DNA from: Chamaesiphon sp.
Lineage (GTDB): Bacteria > Cyanobacteriota > Cyanobacteriia > Cyanobacteriales > Chamaesiphonaceae
NCBI GenBank assembly: GCA_026786125.1
Contig: JAJAYU010000368.1
Coordinates: forward strand, 1 to 12,145
Direction of reading: 5' to 3'
Length of the DNA: 12,145 nt
The number at the start of each line of letters is the position of its first letter. The stretch's first letter is position 1. The notes beneath the pieces are model-generated. The model worked only from the letters and a program-made list of their open reading frames with translations, ran no database searches and was not told where the DNA came from. A program made the translations under genes and the position numbers. Positions 1 through 6,882 of this stretch are shown one piece after another.

Positions 1-1
1 A

Positions 2-1480
2 CCCTACTCTACCCCAGAATTTGCCCCAGAACAGGACTATCCAAATTCGATCTCAACGATCCCATCAGCAGATGTGGTGACTGCAACCCCGCCGACTGTC
101 ACCGCTGCCGATCTTGCCGCTCCATCACTCTCTGGGCAAGGTGTCGCCATGCAGTACTGCGAACGCGGTCGCAAATCCCTAGCTCTGAAAGATTATGCCC
201 AGGCGCGATCTGCTTACAAGGTTGCGATCGAATGGTGCCCTCAGCTCGCTGTTACCCATAGCGGTATGGCTCAGGTTTGTTATGACGTTCAGGACTATTC
301 AGGTGCCCTGACTGCCTTGACTGCGGCGATTGAAGCCGATCCCACACCAGTTAATTTTTACTATCAACGCGCATTAGTAAATAAAATTCTCAAAAACTAC
401 GATCGGGTTTTAGTTGATTGTCAAAAAATTCTCGCACACGACCCCAATCATTCATCCGCAAGTTGGTTAAATGCAGTTGCCCTAGTCAAAACTGAAAAAT
501 ATCAAACGGCTGTGCCAAACTTGGATCGCCATATTCAAACACACCCTCAAGATCCGAATGGATATTACTATCGTGGGGTTTGTTATGAACGGTTAGAAAA
601 ATTTCCTCAGGCATTACTCGATCTAGATCGAGCAATTGAGTTGCAGCCAAAGCATCCTATTTTTCATCATGCCCGTGGACGAACTCGTCGCAAATCTGGC
701 GATTTACCAGGTGCATTAATCGATTTTAACATTACTATCGATCGCAAACCTGAAGCAATCGTCTACGAAGAACGATCGGAAATTTATCGCAGTCTGGGGG
801 ATTCTGATCCAGCTCTCAAAGATTGTACTCGTGCCATTGAGTTAAATCCCCAACTTGTCGGTGCCTATTTTCGAAGAGGCTTAATCTACGCCGAACGTGG
901 TGATATCGATCTAGCATTACAAGATTATGGTAATACGATCGGTCTCAATCCTCAACATCTAGATGCGTATATTCAACGAAGTTGGATTTATTTTAGACAA
1001 AATAATTATAATCTCGCTCAAGCAGATTGTCAGGTAGTTCAATCTTTAGATAGTACTTGTTTTTGGCCCAACTATATTATCGGTGTCATCGCAAGTATCT
1101 CTGGTTTAAAACGTGAAGCGATCGATAGTTTGACCAAGGCAATTGATATTTCCGCCAACTATGTTTCGGCTCGATATCATCGCGGGATTGTTTATCATCA
1201 ATTAGGTGATATCACCAATGCAATGGCAGATTTTGAGCAGGCGCGGCTGCTCCAATCGCGGGGATTAGAGCGATTAGTTGATCGAGATGAGACAGGCTTC
1301 TATGCGGAAGGGATCGCCCTCCAGCATTTGGGACAACCAAGCACAGCTCGCAAAGTCCTGCTATTTGGAGCCTTAGCAGCCAAACGCTTTAATAACAATA
1401 GCTTTCATCAGCTCATTCAGGCGCAGATTGAATCATTAGGATTGCACTCAGGCGACCTCAGTCAGAATCCGTTGAATTAA
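2..1480 (+). CDS. TPR-repeat protein, 5' end outside the window
   Basis: This is a protein made almost entirely of tetratricopeptide repeats, which normally serve as a protein-protein interaction scaffold. The partner and pathway are unknown. Counting from the GTG at 74, about eleven consecutive 34-residue repeats cover residues 26-400. They show the usual pattern: aromatic pairs and small residues in helix A, then A-L-x-D-x-x-x-A-I and a proline at the turn. A non-TPR tail of about 68 residues follows. The frame stays open from base 2 to the GTG at 74, giving a Pro/Ser/Thr-rich stretch (PYSTPEFAPEQDYPNS...) that continues into TPPTVTAADLAAPS. The real start is therefore probably upstream, and the visible part is a linker plus the TPR domain. 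ATG 149 sits at the head of the first repeat and is another possible start. No membrane segment is visible. The downstream trpS has its own promoter. Confidence 0.85.
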   Translation, partial: PYSTPEFAPEQDYPNSISTIPSADVVTATPPTVTAADLAAPSLSGQGVAMQYCERGRKSLALKDYAQARSAYKVAIEWCPQLAVTHSGMAQVCYDVQDYSGALTALTAAIEADPTPVNFYYQRALVNKILKNYDRVLVDCQKILAHDPNHSSASWLNAVALVKTEKYQTAVPNLDRHIQTHPQDPNGYYYRGVCYERLEKFPQALLDLDRAIELQPKHPIFHHARGRTRRKSGDLPGALIDFNITIDRKPEAIVYEERSEIYRSLGDSDPALKDCTRAIELNPQLVGAYFRRGLIYAERGDIDLALQDYGNTIGLNPQHLDAYIQRSWIYFRQNNYNLAQADCQVVQSLDSTCFWPNYIIGVIASISGLKREAIDSLTKAIDISANYVSARYHRGIVYHQLGDITNAMADFEQARLLQSRGLERLVDRDETGFYAEGIALQHLGQPSTARKVLLFGALAAKRFNNNSFHQLIQAQIESLGLHSGDLSQNPLN

Positions 1481-1522
1481 GTGTAATGGCGGAACATTTT
1501 GATGGAGAAATTGACGGGCATT

Positions 1523-1531
1523 TGCTATAAT
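1523..1531 (+). promoter_or_regulatory. Extended -10 promoter of trpS
   Basis: TGC followed directly by a perfect TATAAT (1526-1531) forms an extended -10 element, 57 bases before the trpS ATG. A TTGACG at 1511-1516 is only 9 bases from the -10, too close to act as its -35. No good -35 is seen at 17-18 bases, which fits an extended -10 promoter. Transcription would begin near 1537-1539. This is a sequence match only. Confidence 0.5.
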
Positions 1532-1550
1532 AAAGCACCTCTCGATCGAC

Positions 1551-1575
1551 AATCGAACTGGCTCTAAGTTCGATT
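1551..1575 (+). promoter_or_regulatory. Inverted repeat in the trpS leader
   Basis: AATCGAAC (1551-1558) and GTTCGATT (1568-1575) are a perfect 8-bp inverted repeat around a 9-base loop. It lies between the predicted transcription start and the trpS ATG at 1589, so it could be an RNA hairpin near the ribosome site or a DNA operator. It has no T tract and is not a typical terminator. The function is unknown. Confidence 0.4.
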
Positions 1576-1588
1576 AATTTATGTGTTT

Positions 1589-2602
1589 ATGAATAAGAAA
1601 CGTGTTTTATCTGGGATCCAACCGACTGGCAATTTACATCTTGGTAATTATTTAGGCTCGATTCGGAATTGGGTAGAACACCAACATGAATATGAAAACT
1701 ATTTTTGTGTCGTCGATCTTCATGCGATCACGGCTCCTCACGATCCGCTGACTTTAGCCGAAAATAGTTATACAATTGCTGCCTTATATTTAGCTTGTGG
1801 CATCAGTCTCGAACATGCCAGTATTTTCATTCAGTCCCATATTCCCGCCCACAGTGAATTAGCTTGGCTCTTAAATTGTGTCACACCCTTAAACTGGCTC
1901 CAAGACATGATTCAGTTTAAAGAAAAAGCAATCAAACAGGGTGAAAACGTCAATGTTGGCTTATTAGATTATCCAGTGTTAATGGCTGCGGATATTCTCT
2001 TGTATCAAGCTGATCGAGTTCCTGTCGGTGAAGATCAAAAACAACATTTAGAATTAACCCGCGATATTGCTGGCAGATTCAATCATCAATTTGCCAAGCA
2101 GAATCCAGTCTTGAAATTACCTCAAGCTCTAATTCAAGCTGACGGTGCCAGAGTCATGAGTCTCACCGATGGCACTAGAAAAATGTCTAAGTCAGATCCA
2201 TCCGATCTGAGTAGAATTAATATCTTAGATACTCCTGAATTAATTCAGAAGAAAATCAAGAAGTGTAAAACCGATCTCGAACGGGGATTAACATTTGATG
2301 CCCTAGACAGACCAGAATGTCGGAATTTACTCACACTGTACATGTTGATGTCTGGTAAGTCTAAGCCAGATGTCGTAACTGAATGCCAAGATCTAGGCTG
2401 GGGTCAATTTAAACCCTTACTCACCGAAGCTACCATCGAACATTTACGTCCGATTCAAGTCAAGTACCAAGAAGTAATGGCAGATCGAACCTATCTAGAA
2501 TCAATCCTCTATGATGGCAAACAACGCGCGGCGGCAATTGCCGATCGAACCCTCGCCGAAGTCAAAGCTGCTCTAGGCTTCTCAATTCCGACTATTCGCT
2601 AA
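1589..2602 (+). CDS. trpS: Tryptophanyl-tRNA synthetase
   Basis: This cytoplasmic class Ic aminoacyl-tRNA synthetase charges tRNA-Trp with tryptophan using ATP. In the 337-residue form the HIGH-type signature is PTGNLHLGN at residues 12-20 and the KMSKS loop is at 198-202. The conserved GEDQKQHLELTRDIAGRFN segment near residues 147-165 lines the tryptophan/ATP pocket. The length is normal for bacterial TrpRS. I chose ATG 1589 (MNKKRVLSGIQPTG) because families start just before the V-L-S-G-x-Q-P-T-G strand. GTG 1583 would add two residues (Met-Phe) and is a weaker start. No Shine-Dalgarno sequence is seen. A three-codon reading frame (ATG 1581, Cys, Leu, TGA) overlaps the trpS ATG as ATGA. The gene appears to be a single transcription unit, with an extended -10 promoter and inverted repeat upstream. 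Confidence 0.97.
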   Translation: MNKKRVLSGIQPTGNLHLGNYLGSIRNWVEHQHEYENYFCVVDLHAITAPHDPLTLAENSYTIAALYLACGISLEHASIFIQSHIPAHSELAWLLNCVTPLNWLQDMIQFKEKAIKQGENVNVGLLDYPVLMAADILLYQADRVPVGEDQKQHLELTRDIAGRFNHQFAKQNPVLKLPQALIQADGARVMSLTDGTRKMSKSDPSDLSRINILDTPELIQKKIKKCKTDLERGLTFDALDRPECRNLLTLYMLMSGKSKPDVVTECQDLGWGQFKPLLTEATIEHLRPIQVKYQEVMADRTYLESILYDGKQRAAAIADRTLAEVKAALGFSIPTIR

Positions 2603-2670
2603 AATTTCATCCTAAAATCCCCCTTATTTTCCTAGATCGAAGCTCTGCAAACAACTAGTTAACAATCAAA

Positions 2671-2719
<49 letters not shown>

Positions 2720-2728
2720 TAATTAACG

Positions 2729-3259
2729 ATGATTAAATATTTATTATCCCAACTAAGTATCCTCACTACAATTGCAGTTGTATCAGTGCCTTTACTTGCG
2801 TCAGCGGCACCCAATCCCAGCCAAATCGAACCAGCCCAAGCAACTATTGCTAGCTTAGATGCAGCCCTGCAACAAAATCCCCAGGACATAGATGCATACG
2901 TTGAACGGGGAATTTTACATGCTAAGCTCGATCGAAATCTACTAGCGATCGCAGATTATACCGAAGCGATTCGGCTCGATCCAAATCGCGCTCTTGCCTA
3001 CAACAATCGCGCAATAGCCAAACTCAACCTCCGAGATTATCGCGGTGCTTATCTCGACTATACCCAAGTAGTGCGAATTCTCCCCGACAAAGCAATTACC
3101 TACAACAATCGCGCTACCGCTCGCCAGAGCATGGGTGATTGCAAGGGCGCAATCGCCGATCTCAGAATTGCTGCGGCATTATTTCAATTGCAAGGTGATG
3201 CTGTCAATTATCAGCGGACGCTAGCTAATTTAAAAGTTTTTCAGAAATCCAAACGTTAA
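2729..3259 (+). CDS. Small exported TPR protein
   Basis: This 176-residue protein carries a Sec-type signal peptide: an N-terminal lysine, a hydrophobic core at about residues 9-23, and an ASA|A signal peptidase I site after residue 26. It is therefore probably periplasmic, lumenal or surface-located. About three TPR units follow (roughly residues 54-155), with the typical AxxxYxxAIRLDPN and AYNNRAxAKxxLxDYxGAxxDY patterns. The remainder is a short helical tail rich in lysine. The substrate or partner is unknown; TPR proteins of this size usually assemble with other envelope proteins. The start is ATG 2729, directly after a heptamer array, with no recognisable Shine-Dalgarno. A hairpin begins at the base after the TAA stop. 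The neighbours trpS and hemC give no functional clue. Confidence 0.85.
   Translation: MIKYLLSQLSILTTIAVVSVPLLASAAPNPSQIEPAQATIASLDAALQQNPQDIDAYVERGILHAKLDRNLLAIADYTEAIRLDPNRALAYNNRAIAKLNLRDYRGAYLDYTQVVRILPDKAITYNNRATARQSMGDCKGAIADLRIAAALFQLQGDAVNYQRTLANLKVFQKSKR
2945..2952. repeat. HIP1 octamer GCGATCGC
   Basis: This is an exact copy of the palindromic HIP1 octamer, over-represented in many cyanobacterial genomes, inside the secreted TPR gene. It is used here as a lineage marker. Confidence 0.8.
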
Positions 3260-3294
3260 TTATTAGGGTGGGGTCTAAATCCTCACCCTAATAA
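3260..3294. terminator. 14-bp stem hairpin after the TPR gene
   Basis: TTATTAGGGTGGGG (3260-3273) pairs with CCTCACCCTAATAA (3281-3294) around a 7-base loop, with 13 Watson-Crick pairs and one G-T wobble. It starts at the base after the stop codon. No T tract follows on either strand, so it could act as a two-way terminator, an mRNA 3'-end stabiliser, or both. Confidence 0.6.
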
Positions 3295-3300
3295 CTTAGC

Positions 3301-3416
3301 TATCAATTATCAATTACTTGTACTGTTCGCGTAGCGTCTGCCTCAGCAGAGCGTAGCCGTTCGCATAGCGTCTCGTTCGCGAAGCGTCTCCGATAGGAGA
3401 AGAGAAGTATCAATTA
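3301..3416. repeat. 116-bp structured interspersed repeat, copy A
   Basis: This copy matches 7903-8018 at 115 of 116 bases in the same orientation. A 91-bp core (3317-3407) is bounded by direct repeats TATCAATTA (3308-3316 and 3408-3416). The core holds three near-identical 14-mers TTCGC(G/A)(T/A)AGCGTCT at 3326, 3360 and 3376. It also has two 5-bp hairpins with 4-base loops: TCTGC-CTCA-GCAGA and TCTCC-GATA-GGAGA. It encodes no protein, and it resembles the small mobile or palindromic repeats common between cyanobacterial genes. It ends 8 bases before the stop codon of hemC, which is on the other strand. Confidence 0.9.
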
Positions 3417-3424
3417 TCAATTAA

Positions 3425-4426
3425 TTAACTTGTTTGTTCGTCTAATACCTTTTTCAAACCATCCCGTCGTACCAATTCAAAAATCTCATCAAGAATTTCT
3501 TGTGCGCCCTTGCTACGGAGCAAATCAGCTAGATCCTTGCCGATTTGTTCAGCATTGACAGCCAATCCAGTAATTGTATCCGTCACCAGTCGTTTCCCAT
3601 CCAAGCTAGATACCATCCCCACCAGCGTGAGCTTGTCACCATCGATGGTAGTATTGACCCCAATTGGTACCTGACAACCACCCTCTAATGTCCGCAAAAA
3701 TGACCGCTCTGCATAACAACGATCGGCAGTCGGCTGATGTTGTAAGGTTTGGAGTACCGCAAGAATCTCCGGATCTTCTGTCCGACATTCGATTCCCAGT
3801 GCCCCCTGTCCCACCGCGTGGAGCGACAAACTAGCGGGAATGAGTTGATGAATCCGATCGCCAAAATCCAAGCGTTGTAAGCCCGCAGCGGCTAGAATCA
3901 ACGCATCATATTCGCCAGCATCTAGTTTCGCCAAGCGAGTATTCACATTTCCCCGCACATCTTTGAAGACAAAATGGGGAAAATGATGGCGAAGTTGAGC
4001 CAATCGCCGCAGGGAAGATGTCCCAATTACGGCACCTTGAGGCAGGGTATCGAGTTGACAGCCTTTGTGTTTCTCGTTGACGACGAGCGCGTCAGCCGGA
4101 TTTTCCCGCTCAGTAATACAACCAAGCATCAAACCTTCTGGTAAATTGGTGGGTAGGTCTTTGAGGGAGTGAACTGCTAAATCGGCAGTTAGATCGAGCA
4201 TTTTGACTTCTAGCTCTTTGGTAAATAACCCTTTATCCCCAATTTTGGCTAGGGGTACATCGAGAATTTTATCCCCTTGGGTGCTGATCATCTCGACTTC
4301 AAAAGTTCGATCTGGAAAGTGTTTCTGCAATTCGGCTTGCACCCAATAGGTTTGGACTAATGCCAGTTGACTTTTCCGCGAAGCGATGCGGATTGTCTTG
4401 GTTGAGTTAGTAATAGGATCGGACAT
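3425..4426 (-). CDS. hemC: Porphobilinogen deaminase (hydroxymethylbilane synthase)
   Basis: This soluble enzyme joins four porphobilinogen molecules into hydroxymethylbilane, the linear tetrapyrrole precursor of haem, chlorophyll and bilins. The 333-residue protein shows the N-terminal [14 protein letters not shown] strand with Arg17/Lys18. It also has HSLKDLPT, whose Asp90 matches the catalytic aspartate (Asp84 in E. coli). [11 protein letters not shown] and [13 protein letters not shown] carry the substrate-carboxylate arginines. [10 protein letters not shown] contains Cys251, the attachment point of the dipyrromethane cofactor. The length is slightly over the E. coli enzyme because of an N-terminal leader and a C-terminal helix. 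ATG 4426 is the start; no clear Shine-Dalgarno sequence precedes it. The gene is divergent from the DUF815 ATPase across about 150 bp. Its 3' end faces the repeat at 3301-3416. Confidence 0.97.
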   Translation of the reverse strand: MSDPITNSTKTIRIASRKSQLALVQTYWVQAELQKHFPDRTFEVEMISTQGDKILDVPLAKIGDKGLFTKELEVKMLDLTADLAVHSLKDLPTNLPEGLMLGCITERENPADALVVNEKHKGCQLDTLPQGAVIGTSSLRRLAQLRHHFPHFVFKDVRGNVNTRLAKLDAGEYDALILAAAGLQRLDFGDRIHQLIPASLSLHAVGQGALGIECRTEDPEILAVLQTLQHQPTADRCYAERSFLRTLEGGCQVPIGVNTTIDGDKLTLVGMVSSLDGKRLVTDTITGLAVNAEQIGKDLADLLRSKGAQEILDEIFELVRRDGLKKVLDEQTS

Positions 4427-4527
4427 ATATAAAAAAGTGCATATAAATACCTAGTTTACTAGGATACAGCGACTAGCGACGAGTGGCTAGGGGTCACGAT
4501 ATTACCGTTGAAGTAGCAAAAAATTAA

Positions 4528-4575
4528 CCCCTATCCCCTATCCCCTATTCCTATCCCCTATCCCCTATCCCCTAC
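4528..4575 (+). repeat. CCCCTAT heptamer array (7 units)
   Basis: The units are CCCCTAT three times, a degenerate 6-base TCCTAT, CCCCTAT twice, and CCCCTAC, 48 bp in all. The plus strand lacks G. The array ends 3 bases before the ATG of the DUF815 ATPase gene, leaving no room for a Shine-Dalgarno sequence between them. It belongs to the STRR class but differs in unit sequence from the arrays at 2671 and 5884. Confidence 0.9.
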
Positions 4576-4578
4576 TTC

Positions 4579-5880
4579 ATGAATTCCTCCCACCAAGATC
4601 GACATACCGCCGAACTCCATCAGATGCAACGGGCAATTGCTGGACTACTTTTGTACCAAGATATCTTAGATAGTGAGGTCGGAAAAGCCTTAATTGAACT
4701 GCTGCAAGCGATCGCTAATGGGGACAGATCTCAAGGTAATGCCTTAATTTGTCTAACTGCTTATGGTCGTTTCTTCAAGGCGTTGGCAGACCAAAATTGT
4801 AGCTGGGAAGAATATTTAATTGATCGACTATTACAAGCCGAAAACCCATTTAGCTTACAAGTTCAAAAGATTACCCTTGGTGACTCTACTGGAAGACGTT
4901 TATCACCAGCATTAGTAAGTGCTGCTCGGCAAGATTTAGCCTCGTTACATGTCCTCTATACCTGCGGACAGTATATCCCGCAATGGGTTGGGCAAATTGG
5001 TGGGAAACCAGTCTGTTGGCTCGACTGCAATATATCTGAGCAACAACATTCGATCGTCAAAGCTCTCCACAGTCAAAATTGGGGCGAATTAGTTGATGAT
5101 CTGGCTGCATATTATCAGCAAGCTGGAGTCGGCATCTTCGGCAAATATCGAGCATTGAGATGGCAAGGGCAACTATGGGGAATCCCTCATCCCGATCGAG
5201 TCCAGATCGACAGTCTGATCGGCTATGAACAGCAGAAAGCCACCCTAATTAAGAATACAGCATCTTTACTAGCAGGCAAGCCAGCACTAAATATTTTACT
5301 ATATGGTGGGAAGGGAACAGGTAAATCATCCCTAATCAAAGGTTTACTAAATCATTATCCCGATAGTCAATTGCGACTGCTAGAGGTAAGTAAATCAGCG
5401 ACGATCGATCTGCCATTAATTCTCGATCAATTGACCGATTTACCGCAGAAATTTATCATCTTCATCGACGATCTTTCCTTTGAAGAAGATGATGAAAATT
5501 TTAAAGCACTGAAAGTAGTCCTCGAAGGCAGCGTCACGGCTAGACCAAATAATGTGGTTGTCTATGCCACATCCAACCGCCGCCATTTGGTCAGAGAATA
5601 CTTCGCAGATCGCCCCAGACCCCAAGATGCAGGCGAGATTCAGATGTGGGATACAGTCCAGGAAAAGTTATCATTTGTCGATCGATTTGGGATCACCCTC
5701 ACCTTTGAACCAGCAGATCAACCTAAATACCTGGAAATAGTTCACCACCTAGCCACAGCCGCAAAACTGTCGCTATCCCCACAGGATCTAGAATATCGCG
5801 CTCTCCAGTGGGCAACCAGACATAACGGTCGCTCCGGACGCACCGCAAGACAATTTATCGATTATTTAATTGGTGAATAA
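4579..5880 (+). CDS. DUF815-family AAA ATPase
   Basis: This is a predicted cytoplasmic ATP-binding protein of 433 residues. The N-terminal half (about 1-200) is helical and without recognised catalytic motifs. The C-terminal half is an AAA-type domain with Walker A GGKGTGKS at 243-250 and Walker B FIIFIDDLSFE at 292-302. A sensor-1-like YATSNRRHL follows at 329-337, and a C-terminal DRFGITLTF / RTARQF region would hold sensor residues. The IDSLIGYEQQK...NTASLLAG lead-in and the YATSNRRHL string are characteristic of DUF815 (PF05673), whose cellular role is not established. ATG 4579 is the only good start, yet it lies 3 bases after a repeat array. ATG 4624 (MQRAIAGLLLYQ) is the next in-frame alternative. 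The gene is convergent with the iscA-like gene. Confidence 0.9.
   Translation: MNSSHQDRHTAELHQMQRAIAGLLLYQDILDSEVGKALIELLQAIANGDRSQGNALICLTAYGRFFKALADQNCSWEEYLIDRLLQAENPFSLQVQKITLGDSTGRRLSPALVSAARQDLASLHVLYTCGQYIPQWVGQIGGKPVCWLDCNISEQQHSIVKALHSQNWGELVDDLAAYYQQAGVGIFGKYRALRWQGQLWGIPHPDRVQIDSLIGYEQQKATLIKNTASLLAGKPALNILLYGGKGTGKSSLIKGLLNHYPDSQLRLLEVSKSATIDLPLILDQLTDLPQKFIIFIDDLSFEEDDENFKALKVVLEGSVTARPNNVVVYATSNRRHLVREYFADRPRPQDAGEIQMWDTVQEKLSFVDRFGITLTFEPADQPKYLEIVHHLATAAKLSLSPQDLEYRALQWATRHNGRSGRTARQFIDYLIGE
4708..4715. repeat. HIP1 octamer GCGATCGC
   Basis: This is a second exact HIP1 octamer, within the DUF815 ATPase gene. Many near matches (the CGATCG core) occur across the window. Confidence 0.8.
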
Positions 5881-5883
5881 CAC

Positions 5884-5932
5884 CATTCCCCATTCACTAT
5901 TCACCATTCACCATTCACCATTCACCACCCAC
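5884..5932. repeat. 7 x 7-bp tandem array that runs into the iscA-like gene
   Basis: The seven units in register are CATTCCC, CATTCAC, TATTCAC, CATTCAC three times, and CACCCAC. The total is 49 bp and the plus strand has no G. The unit family and total length match the array at 2671-2719. It fills the gap between the convergent ATPase and iscA-like genes. Bases 5915-5932 are coding on the minus strand, giving Val-Gly-Gly-Glu-Trp and the TGA stop. Confidence 0.88.
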
Positions 5933-6253
5933 CATCGAAAAAGAATTACCACAACCACAGACGCTAGTTGCCAACGGATTTTGGAAGCGGAAACCTCCAC
6001 CCATGAGATCTTCCGAGTAGTCTAACTTGAGGTTGTCTAAATATTCTAACTGTTGAAGATCGATCGAGACCAAAACACCATTGATCTCGTAGACTCGATC
6101 TCGATCTGAAATCGCATCTACCAGATCGATCGTGTAGTGAAAATCATTGCAGCCACCCCTAGCAAACCCAATCTGGAATTTGCTAGTATTTTGCTCACGC
6201 ACTGTCTGCATTCTGACGATCTCAGCAATCGCCGCCTGACTAATTTCAATCAT
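5915..6253 (-). CDS. IscA/HesB-family iron-sulfur assembly protein
   Basis: This small A-type carrier-like protein is thought to bind iron or an Fe-S cluster and pass it to target proteins. The three family cysteines are present: Cys35 in ARGGCNDFHY and Cys99/Cys101 in CGCGNSF. The N-terminal MIEISQAAIAEIVRM helix and the central SIDLQQLEYLDNLKLDYSEDL segment also fit. E. coli IscA (107 residues) and SufA end about two residues after CGCGESF. Here the chain continues with S-M-V-G-G-E-W, of which VGGEW and the stop codon come from the heptamer array at 5884-5932. The ATG overlaps the stop of the upstream cupin gene (TAATG), so translation is probably coupled. Whether it corresponds to IscA, SufA or another subgroup cannot be settled here. 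Confidence 0.9.
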   Translation of the reverse strand: MIEISQAAIAEIVRMQTVREQNTSKFQIGFARGGCNDFHYTIDLVDAISDRDRVYEINGVLVSIDLQQLEYLDNLKLDYSEDLMGGGFRFQNPLATSVCGCGNSFSMVGGEW

Positions 6254-6669
6254 TATTTATGTTTGTCTGCATCTCTGGCATAGTCATCTTCATATCGAAC
6301 GATATCATCTTCGCCCAGATACTCGCCATTCTGAACTTCAATAATCACCAAGGGAATCACACCTGGATTTTCTAGCCGATGCTGGGCACCAACGGGTACA
6401 TAGGTAGACTGATTGTTGTGCAATATCTCTTCCTTACCATTGCATGTCACCTTTGCCGTACCATAGATCACAATCCAGTGCTCGCTGCGATGATGGTGCA
6501 TTTGGAGACTCAACCGATGACCTGGCTTGACCTCGATCCGTTTAATTTTATGTCCTTTTCCCTCTTCCAAGATCGTAAAGGATCCCCACGGACGTAGCTC
6601 GGTTGCGGCAATAGTGCTGGTATTCATCTGTGAAGTAGCTGCTAAATCGCTAGTTTGTATTTTAGTCAT
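6253..6669 (-). CDS. Cupin protein, mannose-6-phosphate isomerase type II-like
   Basis: This 138-residue protein is a single cupin barrel resembling the C-terminal isomerase domain of ManC/AlgA-type enzymes, but with no nucleotidyltransferase domain. RPWGSFTILEEGKGHKIKRIEVKPG is the family entry segment. The metal-binding cupin motif 1 is GHRLSLQMHHHRSEHWIVIYG, and motif 2 is YVPVGAQHRLENPG. The three histidines plus the glutamate of HHHRSEHW would hold a divalent metal. The likely role is sugar-phosphate isomerisation (mannose-6-phosphate and fructose-6-phosphate), but many stand-alone cupins of this type lack proven activity. ATG 6669 is the start, with Met15 a possible alternative since the first about 25 residues are not conserved-looking. 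It is the first gene of a two-gene operon with the iscA-like gene (TAATG overlap). Confidence 0.88.
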   Translation of the reverse strand: MTKIQTSDLAATSQMNTSTIAATELRPWGSFTILEEGKGHKIKRIEVKPGHRLSLQMHHHRSEHWIVIYGTAKVTCNGKEEILHNNQSTYVPVGAQHRLENPGVIPLVIIEVQNGEYLGEDDIVRYEDDYARDADKHK

Positions 6670-6756
6670 AAGTATTCTGAAAGTAATGGTTTAAGGAAAA
6701 TAAGCGATCTGCTTGGGTCTTTTCCATGGATGGGAAACCCATCTGGACAAACGCAT

Positions 6757-6802
6757 CCTAATAATCTAGCTATTAATTATCAATTATCAACTAATTAATT
6801 AC
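6757..6802. repeat. AT-rich region like the flanks of the 116-bp repeat, without its core
   Basis: Bases 6757-6786 match 27 of 30 with 3287-3316, the left flank of copy A. The following bases, TTATCAA-x-TAATTAA, match the right flank at 3414-3428 in 14 of 15. The 91-bp core is absent. The region lies in the 213-bp gap between the permease stop and the cupin start, where I see no gene. It may be an unoccupied site or a decayed copy. Confidence 0.5.
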
Positions 6803-6850
6803 ATTACCAGGATGAGGCGACTTGCCGAATCGACAAATATACCGAACATA

Positions 6851-6876
6851 GCCACACTAATTGATGCAATGGTGGC
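6851..6876 (-). terminator. Weak hairpin downstream of the permease gene
   Basis: GCCAC (6851-6855) pairs with GTGGC (6872-6876), and an inner ATTG/CAAT stem (6860-6863 with 6867-6870) closes on an ATG loop. It lies 7 bases past the permease stop on the minus strand. No T tract follows, so a terminator role is tentative. Confidence 0.3.
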
Positions 6877-6882
6877 TTCCTC

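Noticed and set aside
1511..1516. TTGACG as a -35 box for trpS
   Set aside because: Only 9 bases separate it from TATAAT, far from the usual 16-18.
3301..3416. Insertion sequence or small coding gene
   Set aside because: No transposase or open frame of useful length is present; it is a non-coding structured repeat.
4450..4463. CCTAG-TTTA-CTAGG inverted repeat in the hemC/DUF815 divergent gap
   Set aside because: With a 5-bp stem only, AT-rich surroundings and no matching promoter elements, it is too weak to call an operator.
6729..6743. GATGGG-AAA-CCCATC hairpin upstream of the cupin gene
   Set aside because: The stem is 6 bp with no T tract on either strand, and its position could suit neither terminator nor operator clearly.
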